A stretch of 64,000 nucleotides of DNA from positions 62,001 to 126,000 of the forward strand of contig KE159638.1 in NCBI GenBank assembly GCA_000403315.2, given 5' to 3'. The notes below the pieces were generated by a model. It searched no databases and had not been told where the DNA came from. It was given only the letters and a program-made list of their open reading frames with translations. Below, piece after piece: positions 41,962 through 49,830 of this stretch. A program made the position numbers and the translations under genes. Source of the stretch: Lachnospiraceae bacterium A2. Its GTDB lineage: Bacteria > Bacillota > Clostridia > Lachnospirales > Lachnospiraceae. Within the stretch, counting starts at the first letter, position 1, and the number at the start of each line of letters is the position of its first letter.

Positions 41962-42774
41962 ATGAGTATTTCCTCAATTGGCAGAAACCAAAATGTATAC
42001 CAGAACCGCAGTTTATACACAAAGCAGAACCAAAACCTGCGACGCAATTTCCAGCAGCTTTCCAGCGGCAAACGGATTAATTCCGCAGCAGACGATGCAG
42101 CAGGCCTTGCAATTGCCACAAAGCTGCTTTCCCAGAAAAATGGCTATGACGTAGGCTTAAGGAACGCCGCAACTTCCCAGGACATGGTTAATGTGGCAGA
42201 GGGCGGCCTGTCCAAGATATCAGATTCCCTGCAGCGTATGCGGGAATTAAGTATTCAGGCGTCTAACACCGCTATCTATGGGGATGACGACAGGGAGGCT
42301 ATCCAGCAGGAAATCGACCAGCTTAAGGGCTATATTTCGGATGCGGCCAAGAACACCCAGTTCAACAACATGAATGTCCTTGACGGCAGCATGAAAAATT
42401 CCCATGTGGCGTCTAACCCGGATGGGGGCGGCATGGACATCAACATGCCGGATGCAGCCTTAAGCAACCTTGGGATTGCAGATTTTGACGTAACTGGGGA
42501 TTTTGACATTTCCCAGATTGACAGCGCACTGGAGAAGGTGTCCTCCGCACGGAGCGGCCTTGGGGCAGCCTACAATCGCCTGGGCCACACCATGAATTAC
42601 AATTCCTATGCTTCCTTTAATGTAACGGCATCCCAGAGCCGTCTGGAAGATTTGGACTATGCAGGGGCAGTTTCTGATATGAAGAAGAACAGCTTATTGC
42701 AGGAGTACCGGATTATGATGCAGAAGAAGCAGCAAGAGCAGTTTGGCACCGTGAACCGCCTGTTCCAGTTTTAA
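41962..42774 (+). CDS. Second, short flagellin
   Basis: 270 residues, flagellin D0/D1 only with almost no variable centre. The N-terminal half SSIGRNQNVYQNRSLYTKQNQNLRRNFQQLSSGKRINSAADDAAGLAIATKLLSQKNGYDVGLRNA matches the family (SSGkRINsAaDDAAGLAIA). The C-terminal helix ends LEDLDYAGAVSDMKKNSLLQEYRIMMQKKQQEQFGTVNRLFQF, which differs from the canonical LAQAxQxxxxxLxLL end. It follows AGGAAGGAGG. It may be a minor filament subunit or a filament-tip or hook-proximal flagellin. No SigD promoter was found just upstream. Confidence 0.93.
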   Translation: MSISSIGRNQNVYQNRSLYTKQNQNLRRNFQQLSSGKRINSAADDAAGLAIATKLLSQKNGYDVGLRNAATSQDMVNVAEGGLSKISDSLQRMRELSIQASNTAIYGDDDREAIQQEIDQLKGYISDAAKNTQFNNMNVLDGSMKNSHVASNPDGGGMDINMPDAALSNLGIADFDVTGDFDISQIDSALEKVSSARSGLGAAYNRLGHTMNYNSYASFNVTASQSRLEDLDYAGAVSDMKKNSLLQEYRIMMQKKQQEQFGTVNRLFQF

Positions 42775-42806
42775 GGGGCAGATTAGGGTTTAACAGAACA
42801 ATAGGG

Positions 42807-42902
42807 AAGGGGCTGTTGCAAAACAGAAGTGTCCCACATGATATAGTTTAGGTATGTACCGCTGTATCGTGTGCCAGTTCTATAGTTTGCGGCAGCCCCT
42901 TT
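42807..42902. repeat. ~96-bp palindromic element (GGGGCTGTTGCAAAA type), copy 2
   Basis: The left arm AAGGGGCTGTTGCAAA (42807-42822) pairs with TTTGCGGCAGCCCCTT (about 42886-42901) if G-U pairs are counted; a second nested stem ACATGATATAG and CTGTATCGTGT is also complete with G-U pairs. The first 15 bases match copy 1 at 12994. Mutations that keep pairing point to function as RNA. It lies 33 bases past the second flagellin stop. Confidence 0.65.
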
Positions 42903-42943
42903 GATAAGCCTATAAAGATTAGGCTATCAAAAATGGGGAAACT

Positions 42944-42982
42944 CAAAAAAATACCCAAGCCTTGGCAGCCCAGAAGCTTGGG
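42944..42982 (-). terminator. Terminator of the FliD-like gene (minus strand)
   Basis: CCCAAGC (42954-42960) pairs with GCTTGGG (42976-42982). On the minus strand it is followed by a seven-T run (42944-42950 in plus coordinates), so it is oriented to end the convergent FliD-like transcript. Another hairpin at 42901-42930 lies next to it. Confidence 0.75.
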
Positions 42983-42990
42983 TTTATCTC

Positions 42991-44289
42991 TTAACAATAA
43001 TGGTCCATCATCATCCCAGAATAAATTGAGGTAATATATGGCGTCACTAAATTTTTCCCTGGCCGTTTATAAGTCACAATAATCTTATCCACGTATTTCA
43101 TTGGGTCTAAGGAAGCATTGGTTGCCTTGGTATTCAGCAAATTTTTAAAATCATTCAGTACCGACAGGTGTTCTTCCGCATGTCCTTCAGATACGGATTC
43201 TGTCAGTAAGGCTTTGTCAATGGAAATCTCACCGGTATCTTCTACCAAAAGCCCCATGCTTTCCAAGTTGTTCTGGAAGGCAAAAGCCGTGCTGCTCATA
43301 TCCCGGTAAAGCTTCACGCTCTGCTGCTGGGAACCGGCGTATTTGTTGGCGGTGTGCAGGATAGAATTATAGGAATCCACCAGAGTCTGGATATTCTCTG
43401 CCATAGCGTCTGCATTTGTCTTAAAGCCAATGACAGCAGGATGCCCTTCTTCACTGATGCCCCGCAGCTTTAATTCAAAGGCATGGTTAATGGTGAAAGT
43501 GTTAGAGTGGGAGATATGTTCCACGCCGTCTAACAGGAATACTGCATTTGAAGCTTCTTCTGCCACATGGTCTATCCCCAAAGACTCTATTGCTGAAATC
43601 GAATCCTGCGTTGCCTGCGGGTAAATGGAAAACAGGAAAGGCTCGCCATCCCCAATCCCTGTGGAAACAGATTCAATTTCCAAAGCGCTCAAGCCGTTTT
43701 CATCTTCAATTACATGGGCTTTTAATCCAATATCTGCGTTGGTAATCAGGTTCGCCAGCTTACTCTGTGTTGTATAATTGGTATCCTCAGAATTAATATT
43801 GAACTGGAATTCAAAACTGGAGGAAGTATTTTCCAAATCAAAAGAATAAGAACCAGGCTTTAAAGCCAGATGGTTTTTGTCTAAAAAATTTCCCATATTA
43901 ATCTGCGGCGAAGCAAGCTGTTTTACTTCCACCAGAAACTGTTCCGTCCCCTCCGAATCCTTGGAATTCCCAATATAGTCGGCAGATACAACGTCCTCTT
44001 GGGAAGAAGTTGCAATTTTTTTTTGGAAAGCGTTGCCAATGCCTTCTTCTGCATCTGAAAGGGAGGCAACCACATTTTTAATAATCCGGGTGCTCTCCTT
44101 AATGTCTATGGCAAATTTCTTAACATCCCCCGAGTGTTTAATTTTGTAGAGGGGGGAGTCTTTATTGATTTTAACGATGGTATTATATATATTGCGCAAT
44201 TCGCTTTTTTTATGCGAATCGTAGCGGGAAGCCGTCTGTGTTCCGTATGTGCTCAAATAATAGTTGTAAGCAGTGTCGATAGCGGCCAT
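42991..44289 (-). CDS. Divergent FliD-like filament/capping protein
   Basis: 432 residues on the minus strand, start 44289 after AGGAGGGG. The C-terminal part (MAENIQTLVDSYNSILHTANKYAGSQQQSVKLYRDMSSTAFAFQNNLESMGLLVEDTGEISIDKALLTESV) matches the FliD C-terminal domain pattern. The front lacks the usual SGLxSGLDTD signature of FliD; instead it starts AAIDTAYNYYLSTYG. Central segments contain beta-rich FliD-like repeats. It is convergent with the second flagellin and has a SigD promoter, so it is expressed late. A cap for a special filament, or an accessory filament protein, are the likely roles. Confidence 0.8.
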   Translation of the reverse strand: MAAIDTAYNYYLSTYGTQTASRYDSHKKSELRNIYNTIVKINKDSPLYKIKHSGDVKKFAIDIKESTRIIKNVVASLSDAEEGIGNAFQKKIATSSQEDVVSADYIGNSKDSEGTEQFLVEVKQLASPQINMGNFLDKNHLALKPGSYSFDLENTSSSFEFQFNINSEDTNYTTQSKLANLITNADIGLKAHVIEDENGLSALEIESVSTGIGDGEPFLFSIYPQATQDSISAIESLGIDHVAEEASNAVFLLDGVEHISHSNTFTINHAFELKLRGISEEGHPAVIGFKTNADAMAENIQTLVDSYNSILHTANKYAGSQQQSVKLYRDMSSTAFAFQNNLESMGLLVEDTGEISIDKALLTESVSEGHAEEHLSVLNDFKNLLNTKATNASLDPMKYVDKIIVTYKRPGKNLVTPYITSIYSGMMMDHYC

Positions 44290-44386
44290 AAAATCCCCTC
44301 CTTTCATCCGTGAAATCATGCCGAAGCATGGGGGCACAAAATAACTCCTTGTCTAATTTTGTGTTTTCATATATAATTTACATACT

Positions 44387-44413
44387 ATATCGGAGAGTTT
44401 TGCAGAATTATTA
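44387..44413 (-). promoter_or_regulatory. SigD-type promoter of the FliD-like gene (minus strand)
   Basis: Read on the minus strand: TAAT (44413-44410), 15-base spacer, TCCGATAT (44394-44387). One or two bases from consensus at each box, ~100 bases upstream of the ATG at 44289. Confidence 0.7.
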
Positions 44414-44493
44414 ACATGCAGGAGCCCGTTTTTTGAAATATGCCAAAAGTACTGGGCGCTGTTAAATTTATTTTTGGAATATCGCCAAAAGCC

Positions 44494-44523
44494 TTGACGG
44501 GAGCCGCCGGGATATGCTATATT
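44494..44523 (+). promoter_or_regulatory. Promoter of rpmG-secE-nusG operon
   Basis: TTGACG (44494-44499), 18-base spacer, TATATT (44518-44523), 67 bases before rpmG. The 44290-44589 gap holds only this promoter and the divergent SigD promoter. Confidence 0.75.
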
Positions 44524-44589
44524 AGACTAGCGATGGAAGTAGGTCTTTTTTTTATGCCTAAAATTAGAAATTAAGTGGAGGTGGAAGTT

Positions 44590-44739
44590 GTGCGCACAAG
44601 AATTACACTGGCATGTACCGAATGTAAACAGCGGAATTACAACATGACCAAAGATAAGAAAACCCATCCGGACAGAATGGAAACCAAGAAATATTGCAGG
44701 TTCTGCAGGAAACACACATTACACAAGGAAACCAAGTAA
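44590..44739 (+). CDS. rpmG: 50S ribosomal protein L33
   Basis: 49 residues, start GTG 44590 after GGAGGTGG. Sequence [48 protein letters not shown]. It has the zinc ribbon CxxC (ACTEC) and a second CxxC (YCRFC), so it is the zinc-binding (C+) type. L33 is usually first in the secE-nusG cluster of Firmicutes, as here. Confidence 0.95.
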   Translation: MRTRITLACTECKQRNYNMTKDKKTHPDRMETKKYCRFCRKHTLHKETK

Positions 44740-44800
44740 CAACATGATTCTGGCCATCCCTTGGATGGATGGTGTAACCGTGCACCACTGGAGGTAAAAA

Positions 44801-45007
44801 ATGGGAGAAACCAATACAGAAAAAGCTTCAAAAACGAGCTGGTTCACCGGCCTTAAGGCTGAATTTAACAAGATTATCTGGCCGGACAAAAAATCGCTGA
44901 CCCGGCAGACGGCTGCCGTAGTGGCTGTTTCTGTTGTCTTAGGCCTGATTATTGCCGTATTAGATGTTTTCATCCGGTTCGGTGTGGATAGCCTAGTGAA
45001 ATTATAG
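44801..45007 (+). CDS. secE: Preprotein translocase subunit SecE
   Basis: 68 residues. SecE clamps the SecYEG channel. The conserved KAEFNKIIWPDKKSLTRQTAAVV (cytoplasmic amphipathic helix with the WPxk motif) precedes one membrane span (VAVSVVLGLIIAVLDVFIRFGV). This is the short one-span form of Gram-positives. The ATG follows a TGGAGG site. The 61-base gap after rpmG has no room for the tRNA-Trp found in this position in some relatives. nusG follows after 16 bases. Confidence 0.96.
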   Translation: MGETNTEKASKTSWFTGLKAEFNKIIWPDKKSLTRQTAAVVAVSVVLGLIIAVLDVFIRFGVDSLVKL

Positions 45008-45023
45008 GAGGCGTAGGTGATTT

Positions 45024-45542
45024 ATGGCAGAGGCAAACTGGTACGTAGTCCATACCTATTCAGGTTATGAAAATAAAGTCAAGGAGAACATTGAAAAAAC
45101 AATTGAAAACCGGCATTTGGAAGACCAGATTTTGGAAGTAAGGGTTCCAATGCAGAGCGTTGTGGAAATGAAAAACGGCGTAAAGAAAACCGTGGAGAAA
45201 AAAATGTTTCCAGGATATGTTCTGATTAATATGGTTATGAATGACGACATATGGTATGTAGTCAGGAATACCAGAGGTGTTACCGGATTTGTCGGTCCGG
45301 GTTCTAAGCCTGTACCGCTTACTGAAGCTGAAATGAGGCCATTGGGCATCCAAGTTGAGCAGAATGTGGTTGTAGACTTTGAGGAAGGCGACTCCATCAG
45401 AGTTACCGGCGGTGTCTGGAAAGACACGGTTGGGATTATCCAGTCCATGAACCATGGCAAGCAGATGGTTACAATCAATGTTGACCTGTTCGGTCGTGAA
45501 ACACCGGTTGAAATAAGTTTCACAGATATCAGAAAGTTATAA
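45024..45542 (+). CDS. nusG: Transcription antitermination protein NusG
   Basis: 172 residues, standard size. NGN domain (NWYVVHTYSGYENKVKENIEKTIENR..) binds RNA polymerase; KOW motif (SIRVTGGVWKDTVGIIQSMNHGKQMVTINVDLFGRETPVEI) contacts ribosome or Rho. The ATG is after AGGAGGCGTAGG. Gene order secE-nusG-rplK-rplA is the canonical bacterial arrangement. Confidence 0.97.
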   Translation: MAEANWYVVHTYSGYENKVKENIEKTIENRHLEDQILEVRVPMQSVVEMKNGVKKTVEKKMFPGYVLINMVMNDDIWYVVRNTRGVTGFVGPGSKPVPLTEAEMRPLGIQVEQNVVVDFEEGDSIRVTGGVWKDTVGIIQSMNHGKQMVTINVDLFGRETPVEISFTDIRKL

Positions 45543-45602
45543 GATGCATGGGCTGCGGCAGTTTCCATACGGCTGCGGCAATAGTAAAGGAGGAATTTCC
45601 AA

Positions 45603-46028
45603 ATGGCAAAGAAAGTAGAAGGATATATCAAATTACAGATACCTGCTGGAAAAGCTACGCCTGCACCACCAGTTGGCCCTGCGCTTGGGCAGCATGGCGT
45701 AAATATCGTGGAATTTACCAAGCAGTTTAATGCAAGGACTGCTGACCAGGGGGATTTGATCATCCCTGTAGTTATAACCGTTTATACAGACAGAAGCTTT
45801 AGCTTCGTAACAAAGACCCCGCCTGCGCCGGTATTGATTAAGAAGGCATGTAACATCAAATCAGGTTCTGCAGTGCCTAATAAAACAAAAGTAGCGACCA
45901 TTTCCAAAGCAAAAATCCAGGAAATTGCAGAACTGAAAATGCCGGATCTGAATGCGGCTTCCTTAGAAGCGGCGATGAGCATGATTGCCGGTACTGCAAG
46001 GAGCATGGGCGTTACGGTAGAGGAATAA
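45603..46028 (+). CDS. rplK: 50S ribosomal protein L11
   Basis: 141 residues. Starts [43 protein letters not shown], the L11 signature ([16 protein letters not shown]), and ends with the RNA-binding domain ([38 protein letters not shown]). AAGGAGGA precedes. L11 forms the GTPase-associated stalk base. Confidence 0.97.
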   Translation: MAKKVEGYIKLQIPAGKATPAPPVGPALGQHGVNIVEFTKQFNARTADQGDLIIPVVITVYTDRSFSFVTKTPPAPVLIKKACNIKSGSAVPNKTKVATISKAKIQEIAELKMPDLNAASLEAAMSMIAGTARSMGVTVEE

Positions 46029-46090
46029 GCCGGACGAAGTAAAGTGGGAGGGCTGGCTCCCGATAATACCACAAGGAGGTTATGTTTAAA

Positions 46091-46783
46091 ATGAAACGAG
46101 GAAAGAAATATACAGAAGCTGCAAAAGCCATCGACAGGACAATGCAGTATGATACAGCAGAGGCAATCAGCAAGGTAAAAGCAGCAGCGGTTGCCAAATT
46201 TGACGAAACAATCGAAGCCCATATCAGGACAGGCTGCGACGGGCGCCATGCAGAACAGCAAATCCGTGGCGCAGTTGTATTGCCCCATGGGACAGGCAAG
46301 GCCGTACGGGTATTGGTATTCGCCAAAGGCGATAAAGTGGACGAAGCATTGGCAGCAGGCGCTGACCATGTTGGCGGGGAAGAACTGATTCCGAAAATCC
46401 AGAACGATGGATGGCTGGATTTCGACGTTGTAGTTGCTACCCCTGACATGATGGGCGTGGTAGGCCGTTTAGGGCGTGTGCTCGGGCCTAAGGGCTTAAT
46501 GCCGAACCCGAAGGCAGGGACTGTTACCATGGACGTTACCAAGGCAGTCAACGACATCAAAGCTGGTAAGATTGAGTATCGGTTGGACAGGACAAATATT
46601 ATCCATGTGCCAATTGGAAAAGCATCTTTTACAGAAGAACAATTAGCGGACAACTTCCAGACCCTTATGGATGCCATCATTAAAGCAAGGCCTTCCGCAT
46701 TGAAAGGGCAGTATCTGAGAAGCGTGACACTGGCTCCTACCATGGGGCCTGGCATAAAAATCAATACTGCAAAACTTGTATAG
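46091..46783 (+). CDS. rplA: 50S ribosomal protein L1
   Basis: 230 residues. Start [69 protein letters not shown] and [22 protein letters not shown] are the L1 signatures. ATG 46091 lies ten bases after GGAGGT; the ATG at 46082 is directly against that site and is unlikely. It forms the L1 stalk and represses its own mRNA in other bacteria. Confidence 0.95.
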   Translation: MKRGKKYTEAAKAIDRTMQYDTAEAISKVKAAAVAKFDETIEAHIRTGCDGRHAEQQIRGAVVLPHGTGKAVRVLVFAKGDKVDEALAAGADHVGGEELIPKIQNDGWLDFDVVVATPDMMGVVGRLGRVLGPKGLMPNPKAGTVTMDVTKAVNDIKAGKIEYRLDRTNIIHVPIGKASFTEEQLADNFQTLMDAIIKARPSALKGQYLRSVTLAPTMGPGIKINTAKLV

Positions 46784-46790
46784 TTTAGTG

Positions 46791-46819
46791 TTGACATCTG
46801 AAATACACAATGTTATACT
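46791..46819 (+). promoter_or_regulatory. Promoter of the rplJL operon
   Basis: TTGACA (46791-46796), 17-base spacer, TATACT (46814-46819). A near-perfect SigA promoter immediately before the L10 leader. Confidence 0.9.
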
Positions 46820-46830
46820 AACCAAGTATA

Positions 46831-46886
46831 TGACCGAAGACAGCAGGTGCCGCAAGGCATAACAGCAAGGCCTGCCGAGGAAGTTT
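46831..46886 (+). promoter_or_regulatory. Ribosomal protein L10 leader RNA
   Basis: The pattern ACCGAAGACAGCAGGTGCC, GCAAGGCATAA and CCTGCCGAGG is the conserved L10 leader fold of Firmicutes, where the L10(L12)4 complex binds to shut down the operon. The AGCAGGTGCC segment pairs with the CCTGCC segment. Confidence 0.85.
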
Positions 46887-46922
46887 ACAGGATATTTTCC
46901 AGTAAATGATGAAAGATTTTTC

Positions 46923-46953
46923 AAGCCTCTTTGTCTCGGACAAAGGGGCTTTT
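46923..46953 (+). terminator. Attenuator hairpin in the rplJ leader
   Basis: AAGCCTCTTTGTC (46923-46935) pairs with GACAAAGGGGCTT (about 46939-46951), then TT, inside the leader and upstream of rplJ. With the L10 leader it allows premature termination when L10 is in excess. The rest of 46784-47108 contains the hairpin at ~46991-47008 (GCAGCC/GGGCTGC) and no gene. Confidence 0.8.
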
Positions 46954-47108
46954 AAGCAGTTTAAGCATTTGCTTTGTGCAAGGCCGGACAGGCAGCCTTA
47001 AGGGCTGCGGCAATATCTTTTCCTGCTTAAAAGCTCTCATATATAGCAGCCAATATGGGCTTGCCCCAGAAGCGGCTGCACCAAATAATAAAAGGAGGTG
47101 CACAATTC

Positions 47109-47645
47109 GTGGCAAAAGTAGAATTGAAGCAGCCTGTAGTACAGGAAATCTCTGAGCATATCAAAGATGCCCAGTCTGTCGTGCTCGTAGATTACCGTGG
47201 GCTGACGGTTGACGAGGACACACAGTTACGGAAACAGCTGCGGGAAGCTGGCGTGGTATACAAAGTATATAAGAACACATTGATGAACTTTGCATTTCAG
47301 GGAACCGATTTCGAAGAAATGTGCCCAATGTTAAAAGGGCCAAGCGCAATTGCTGTTTCCAAAGATGATGCAACAGCGCCAGCGCGTATCCTTGCTAAAT
47401 TTTCAAAAACAGCCCCTGCATTGGAATTAAAAGCAGGCGTTGTGGAAGGGACTTTCTATGATGCAGACGGAATCAAAGTAATTGCATCCATCCCATCCCG
47501 GGACGAGCTGCTTGCAAAATTCCTTGGAAGCATCCAGTCACCGATTACCAACTTTGCCCGTGTTCTTAACCAGATTGCAGAACAAGGCGGCGAAGCAGGC
47601 GGTGCGGCAGAAGAAGCAGCCCCAGCTGCAGAAGCTGAGGCGTAA
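47109..47645 (+). CDS. rplJ: 50S ribosomal protein L10
   Basis: 178 residues, start GTG 47109 after AGGAGGTGCA. VELKQPVVQEISEHIKDAQSVVLVDYRGLTVDEDTQLRKQLREAGVVYKVYKNTLMNFAF is typical, and the C-terminal helices end in an Ala/Glu-rich tail (GGEAGGAAEEAAPAAEAEA). L10 anchors L7/L12 on the ribosomal stalk and regulates this operon through its leader RNA. Confidence 0.96.
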   Translation: MAKVELKQPVVQEISEHIKDAQSVVLVDYRGLTVDEDTQLRKQLREAGVVYKVYKNTLMNFAFQGTDFEEMCPMLKGPSAIAVSKDDATAPARILAKFSKTAPALELKAGVVEGTFYDADGIKVIASIPSRDELLAKFLGSIQSPITNFARVLNQIAEQGGEAGGAAEEAAPAAEAEA

Positions 47646-47746
47646 AACTCAGATCCCAGCCAGTGCTTTATGTGCCTGGTGCACCTTTGGCAAATGGCAG
47701 AGTATCAGTTTATTAGAAAATGAATATAAAATGGAGGGAAAGCATA

Positions 47747-48124
47747 ATGGCAAAATTAACAACCCAAGAATTTATTGAAGCTATTAAAGAGTTAAGCGTA
47801 TTAGAGTTAAACGAATTAGTAAAAGCATGTGAAGAAGAATTTGGCGTATCCGCAGCAGCAGGCGTTGTAGTTGCAGCAGCAGCAGGCGACGGCGCAGGCG
47901 CAGCAGAGGAAAAAACAGACTTCAACGTAGAGCTGACAGAAGTTGGCCCGAACAAGGTTAAAGTTATCAAAGTGGTACGTGAAGTTACCGGCCTTGGCCT
48001 GAAAGAAGCAAAAGAAGTGGTTGACAACGCTCCGAAGGTAGTGAAAGAGGGCGCTGAAAAGGCAGAAGCTGAAGATATTAAGGCTAAACTGGAAGCAGAA
48101 GGCGCAAAAGTAACCTTGAAATAA
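47747..48124 (+). CDS. rplL: 50S ribosomal protein L7/L12
   Basis: 125 residues. N-terminal dimer domain [33 protein letters not shown], an Ala/Gly-rich hinge ([21 protein letters not shown]), and the factor-binding C-terminal domain ([44 protein letters not shown]). The start is fixed by TGGAGGGAAAGC. A strong terminator follows, which cuts rplJL from rpoBC here. Confidence 0.97.
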   Translation: MAKLTTQEFIEAIKELSVLELNELVKACEEEFGVSAAAGVVVAAAAGDGAGAAEEKTDFNVELTEVGPNKVKVIKVVREVTGLGLKEAKEVVDNAPKVVKEGAEKAEAEDIKAKLEAEGAKVTLK

Positions 48125-48151
48125 TCCGGTTTTACCAGAATTTAAAGCTAT

Positions 48152-48198
48152 GGGGCCTGGGATTTGTATATTGCAAATTCCAGGCCCCGTAGTTTTTT
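48152..48198 (+). terminator. Strong terminator after rplL
   Basis: GGGGCCTGGGATTTG (48152-48166) pairs with CAAATTCCAGGCCCC (48174-48188) over 15 bases, then six T at 48193-48198. In many bacteria rplL runs on into rpoB; here this stop and ~4.8 kb of other genes lie between. Confidence 0.93.
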
Positions 48199-48260
48199 AT
48201 TCTATAGGAAAGAACTTGTCACGCTAAAGCGTGAAAGTATCTTTCCTATAGAATAAAAAA
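48193..48260. repeat. Palindromic intergenic repeat (ATTCTATAGGAAAG family), copy 2
   Basis: 48193-48213 and 48240-48260 are perfect 21-base inverted repeats, with a TCACGC/GCGTGA stem inside (48219-48234). It is the reverse of copy 1 at 13152. The first six T double as the T-run of the rplL terminator. A partial copy (CTTATAGGAAAGACC) lies at ~48383-48397. Confidence 0.85.
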
Positions 48261-48317
48261 TAATATGCGCACTCACACAAGAGGTAAAATATTGCTTCGC
48301 AATTGTGCTCGGCGCGC

Positions 48318-48377
48318 AAAGTGCCCAAGCCCCTCATGAGTGAGGGATAGGGGAGCTGAAGTGGGCTTGCCCACTTT
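48318..48377. other. Nested GC-rich hairpins upstream of the AAA gene
   Basis: AAGTGGGC (48359-48366) pairs with GCCCACTT (48369-48376) with TGTTTT after it, a terminator-like form. A wider pairing of CAAAGTGCCCAAGCCC with the same right half, and a CCCTC/GAGGG stem, also occur. The 48261-48504 stretch holds no gene. Confidence 0.5.
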
Positions 48378-48504
48378 GTTTTCTTATAGGAAAGACCTTG
48401 TTGCTGGGGCACTCTGCAAAAAAGCTTTGCAGGCCTGTCGGGCATAGGATATAATATAGGAAAAATATTTTATGGCATCATGCCTGAACGGAAGGAGCCC
48501 CGAA

Positions 48505-49830
48505 ATGAAATATGCAAACCAGATATCAGAGATGATAAATGCTTTTTCACCAGAGCCTTTAAAGATAGAACAAATGGAACAATTTTATTGCAGCAATACC
48601 ATGGAATACCGCATGAGCGACAAATACAGTTCCCCTATGGAGGATATTTTTGATATATGCCAAGAGAAAAGGAACCGCAATGCGTTTTTGCTGTTAGGCC
48701 ATAAAGGATGCGGAAAGAGCACGGAACTGAACCGGCTGTCAGAAAAATTTGAAAAAGAGGGGTATTTCGTTAAGACAATTGCCTGCAGCATGGATTTGGA
48801 TTTGTTTAACCTTGTGTACTCGGATCTTTTTATCTTAATGGGTGAATCCCTGCTGGAGCTTGCTGAAGAATCGGAATGCAGCCTGGGCAGCGGGCTTTTG
48901 CATGGGATTTTGGATTTCTGGGATGAATCTACAGAAACTACCATACTTCAGGAGGTGGGGGAAACTTCTGTGCAAACAGAAGCAGCCGCAGGGATGCCTA
49001 AAATTATGGCTGTCCTACAGCTATTTGCAAAAATGAAGGCAGATTTAAAGTTTAATGAAGAAACAAGGAAGGAGTACCGGAAAAAAATAAGTGTGCGCTC
49101 CAGCGAGTGGATAAAAATGCTTGGGCAGGTGGCAGGGGAGATTTCCCAAAAAGCAAATGGAAAGCATCCCATTATTATTTTTGAAGATTTAGACAAACTG
49201 AACCCGGAAGATGCCTGGAAAGTATTTTATAATTATGCGGCTGTCCTTTCGGGAATGCCGTTTCCGGTAATCTATACATTTCCAATTGGCCTTTCTTACG
49301 ATGGGAGGTTTTCCGCTATGGAAAGCTACTTCATAACCAAGACCCTTCCCATGATTAAAATTGAAACCATAAGCGGCCAGCCCTTCCAAGCTGGAATACA
49401 GGTCATACAGGAAATTATAGGGAAACGGGCAGACTTAAGCTTGTTTGAGGAAGGGGTACTAAGCCGTTTGATTCAGTATACTGGCGGTTCCCTGCGGGAC
49501 TTGTTCCATGGGATAAATACCTCGGCCAAACGTGCAGAACGCCGGGGCAGCGGGACTATTTCCATGGAGGATGCAGAGCGTGCGCTGGAGGAATTGGAAA
49601 CGTCCCTGACAAGGCGGATTGAGGAAAAGGATTATAAATTTTTGCTTGACATTTACCATGGGAACAAAGAGCTGATCGGCGATAAGGCCATGCTGCTGAA
49701 AATGCTGCAGGCGTCGGTAGTATTGGAATATAATGGGAAGCGGTGGCATAATGTCCACCCGTTGATAGCAAGATTTTTTATAGAACAGGGGCTGGCAGGA
49801 AATGAGGATGGACCAACAAGAAGAATATAG
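48505..49830 (+). CDS. AAA+ ATPase (STAND-like), partner of the TPR protein
   Basis: 441 residues. P-loop FLLLGHKGCGKSTELNRL (residues ~61-77) and Walker B HPIIIFEDLDKL; a sensor region TGGSLRDLFHGIN; and a C-terminal winged-helix-like end (LLKMLQASVVLEYNGKRWHNVHPLIARFF). The start at 48505 has GGAAGGAG seven bases upstream. The gene overlaps the TPR gene, so both are co-translated. The pair resembles split STAND/NLR-type signalling ATPases, but no effector domain is recognisable. The function is unknown. Confidence 0.85.
   Translation: MKYANQISEMINAFSPEPLKIEQMEQFYCSNTMEYRMSDKYSSPMEDIFDICQEKRNRNAFLLLGHKGCGKSTELNRLSEKFEKEGYFVKTIACSMDLDLFNLVYSDLFILMGESLLELAEESECSLGSGLLHGILDFWDESTETTILQEVGETSVQTEAAAGMPKIMAVLQLFAKMKADLKFNEETRKEYRKKISVRSSEWIKMLGQVAGEISQKANGKHPIIIFEDLDKLNPEDAWKVFYNYAAVLSGMPFPVIYTFPIGLSYDGRFSAMESYFITKTLPMIKIETISGQPFQAGIQVIQEIIGKRADLSLFEEGVLSRLIQYTGGSLRDLFHGINTSAKRAERRGSGTISMEDAERALEELETSLTRRIEEKDYKFLLDIYHGNKELIGDKAMLLKMLQASVVLEYNGKRWHNVHPLIARFFIEQGLAGNEDGPTRRI

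Noticed and set aside
44016..44024. T9 (A9 on the coding strand) in the FliD-like gene
   Set aside because: The frame is intact through the tract, and A runs are common in AT-rich genes; no evidence of switching, unlike the two poly-G tracts.
44740..44800. Expected tRNA-Trp between rpmG and secE
   Set aside because: Only 61 bases are available and no cloverleaf or CCA-anticodon arm is visible.
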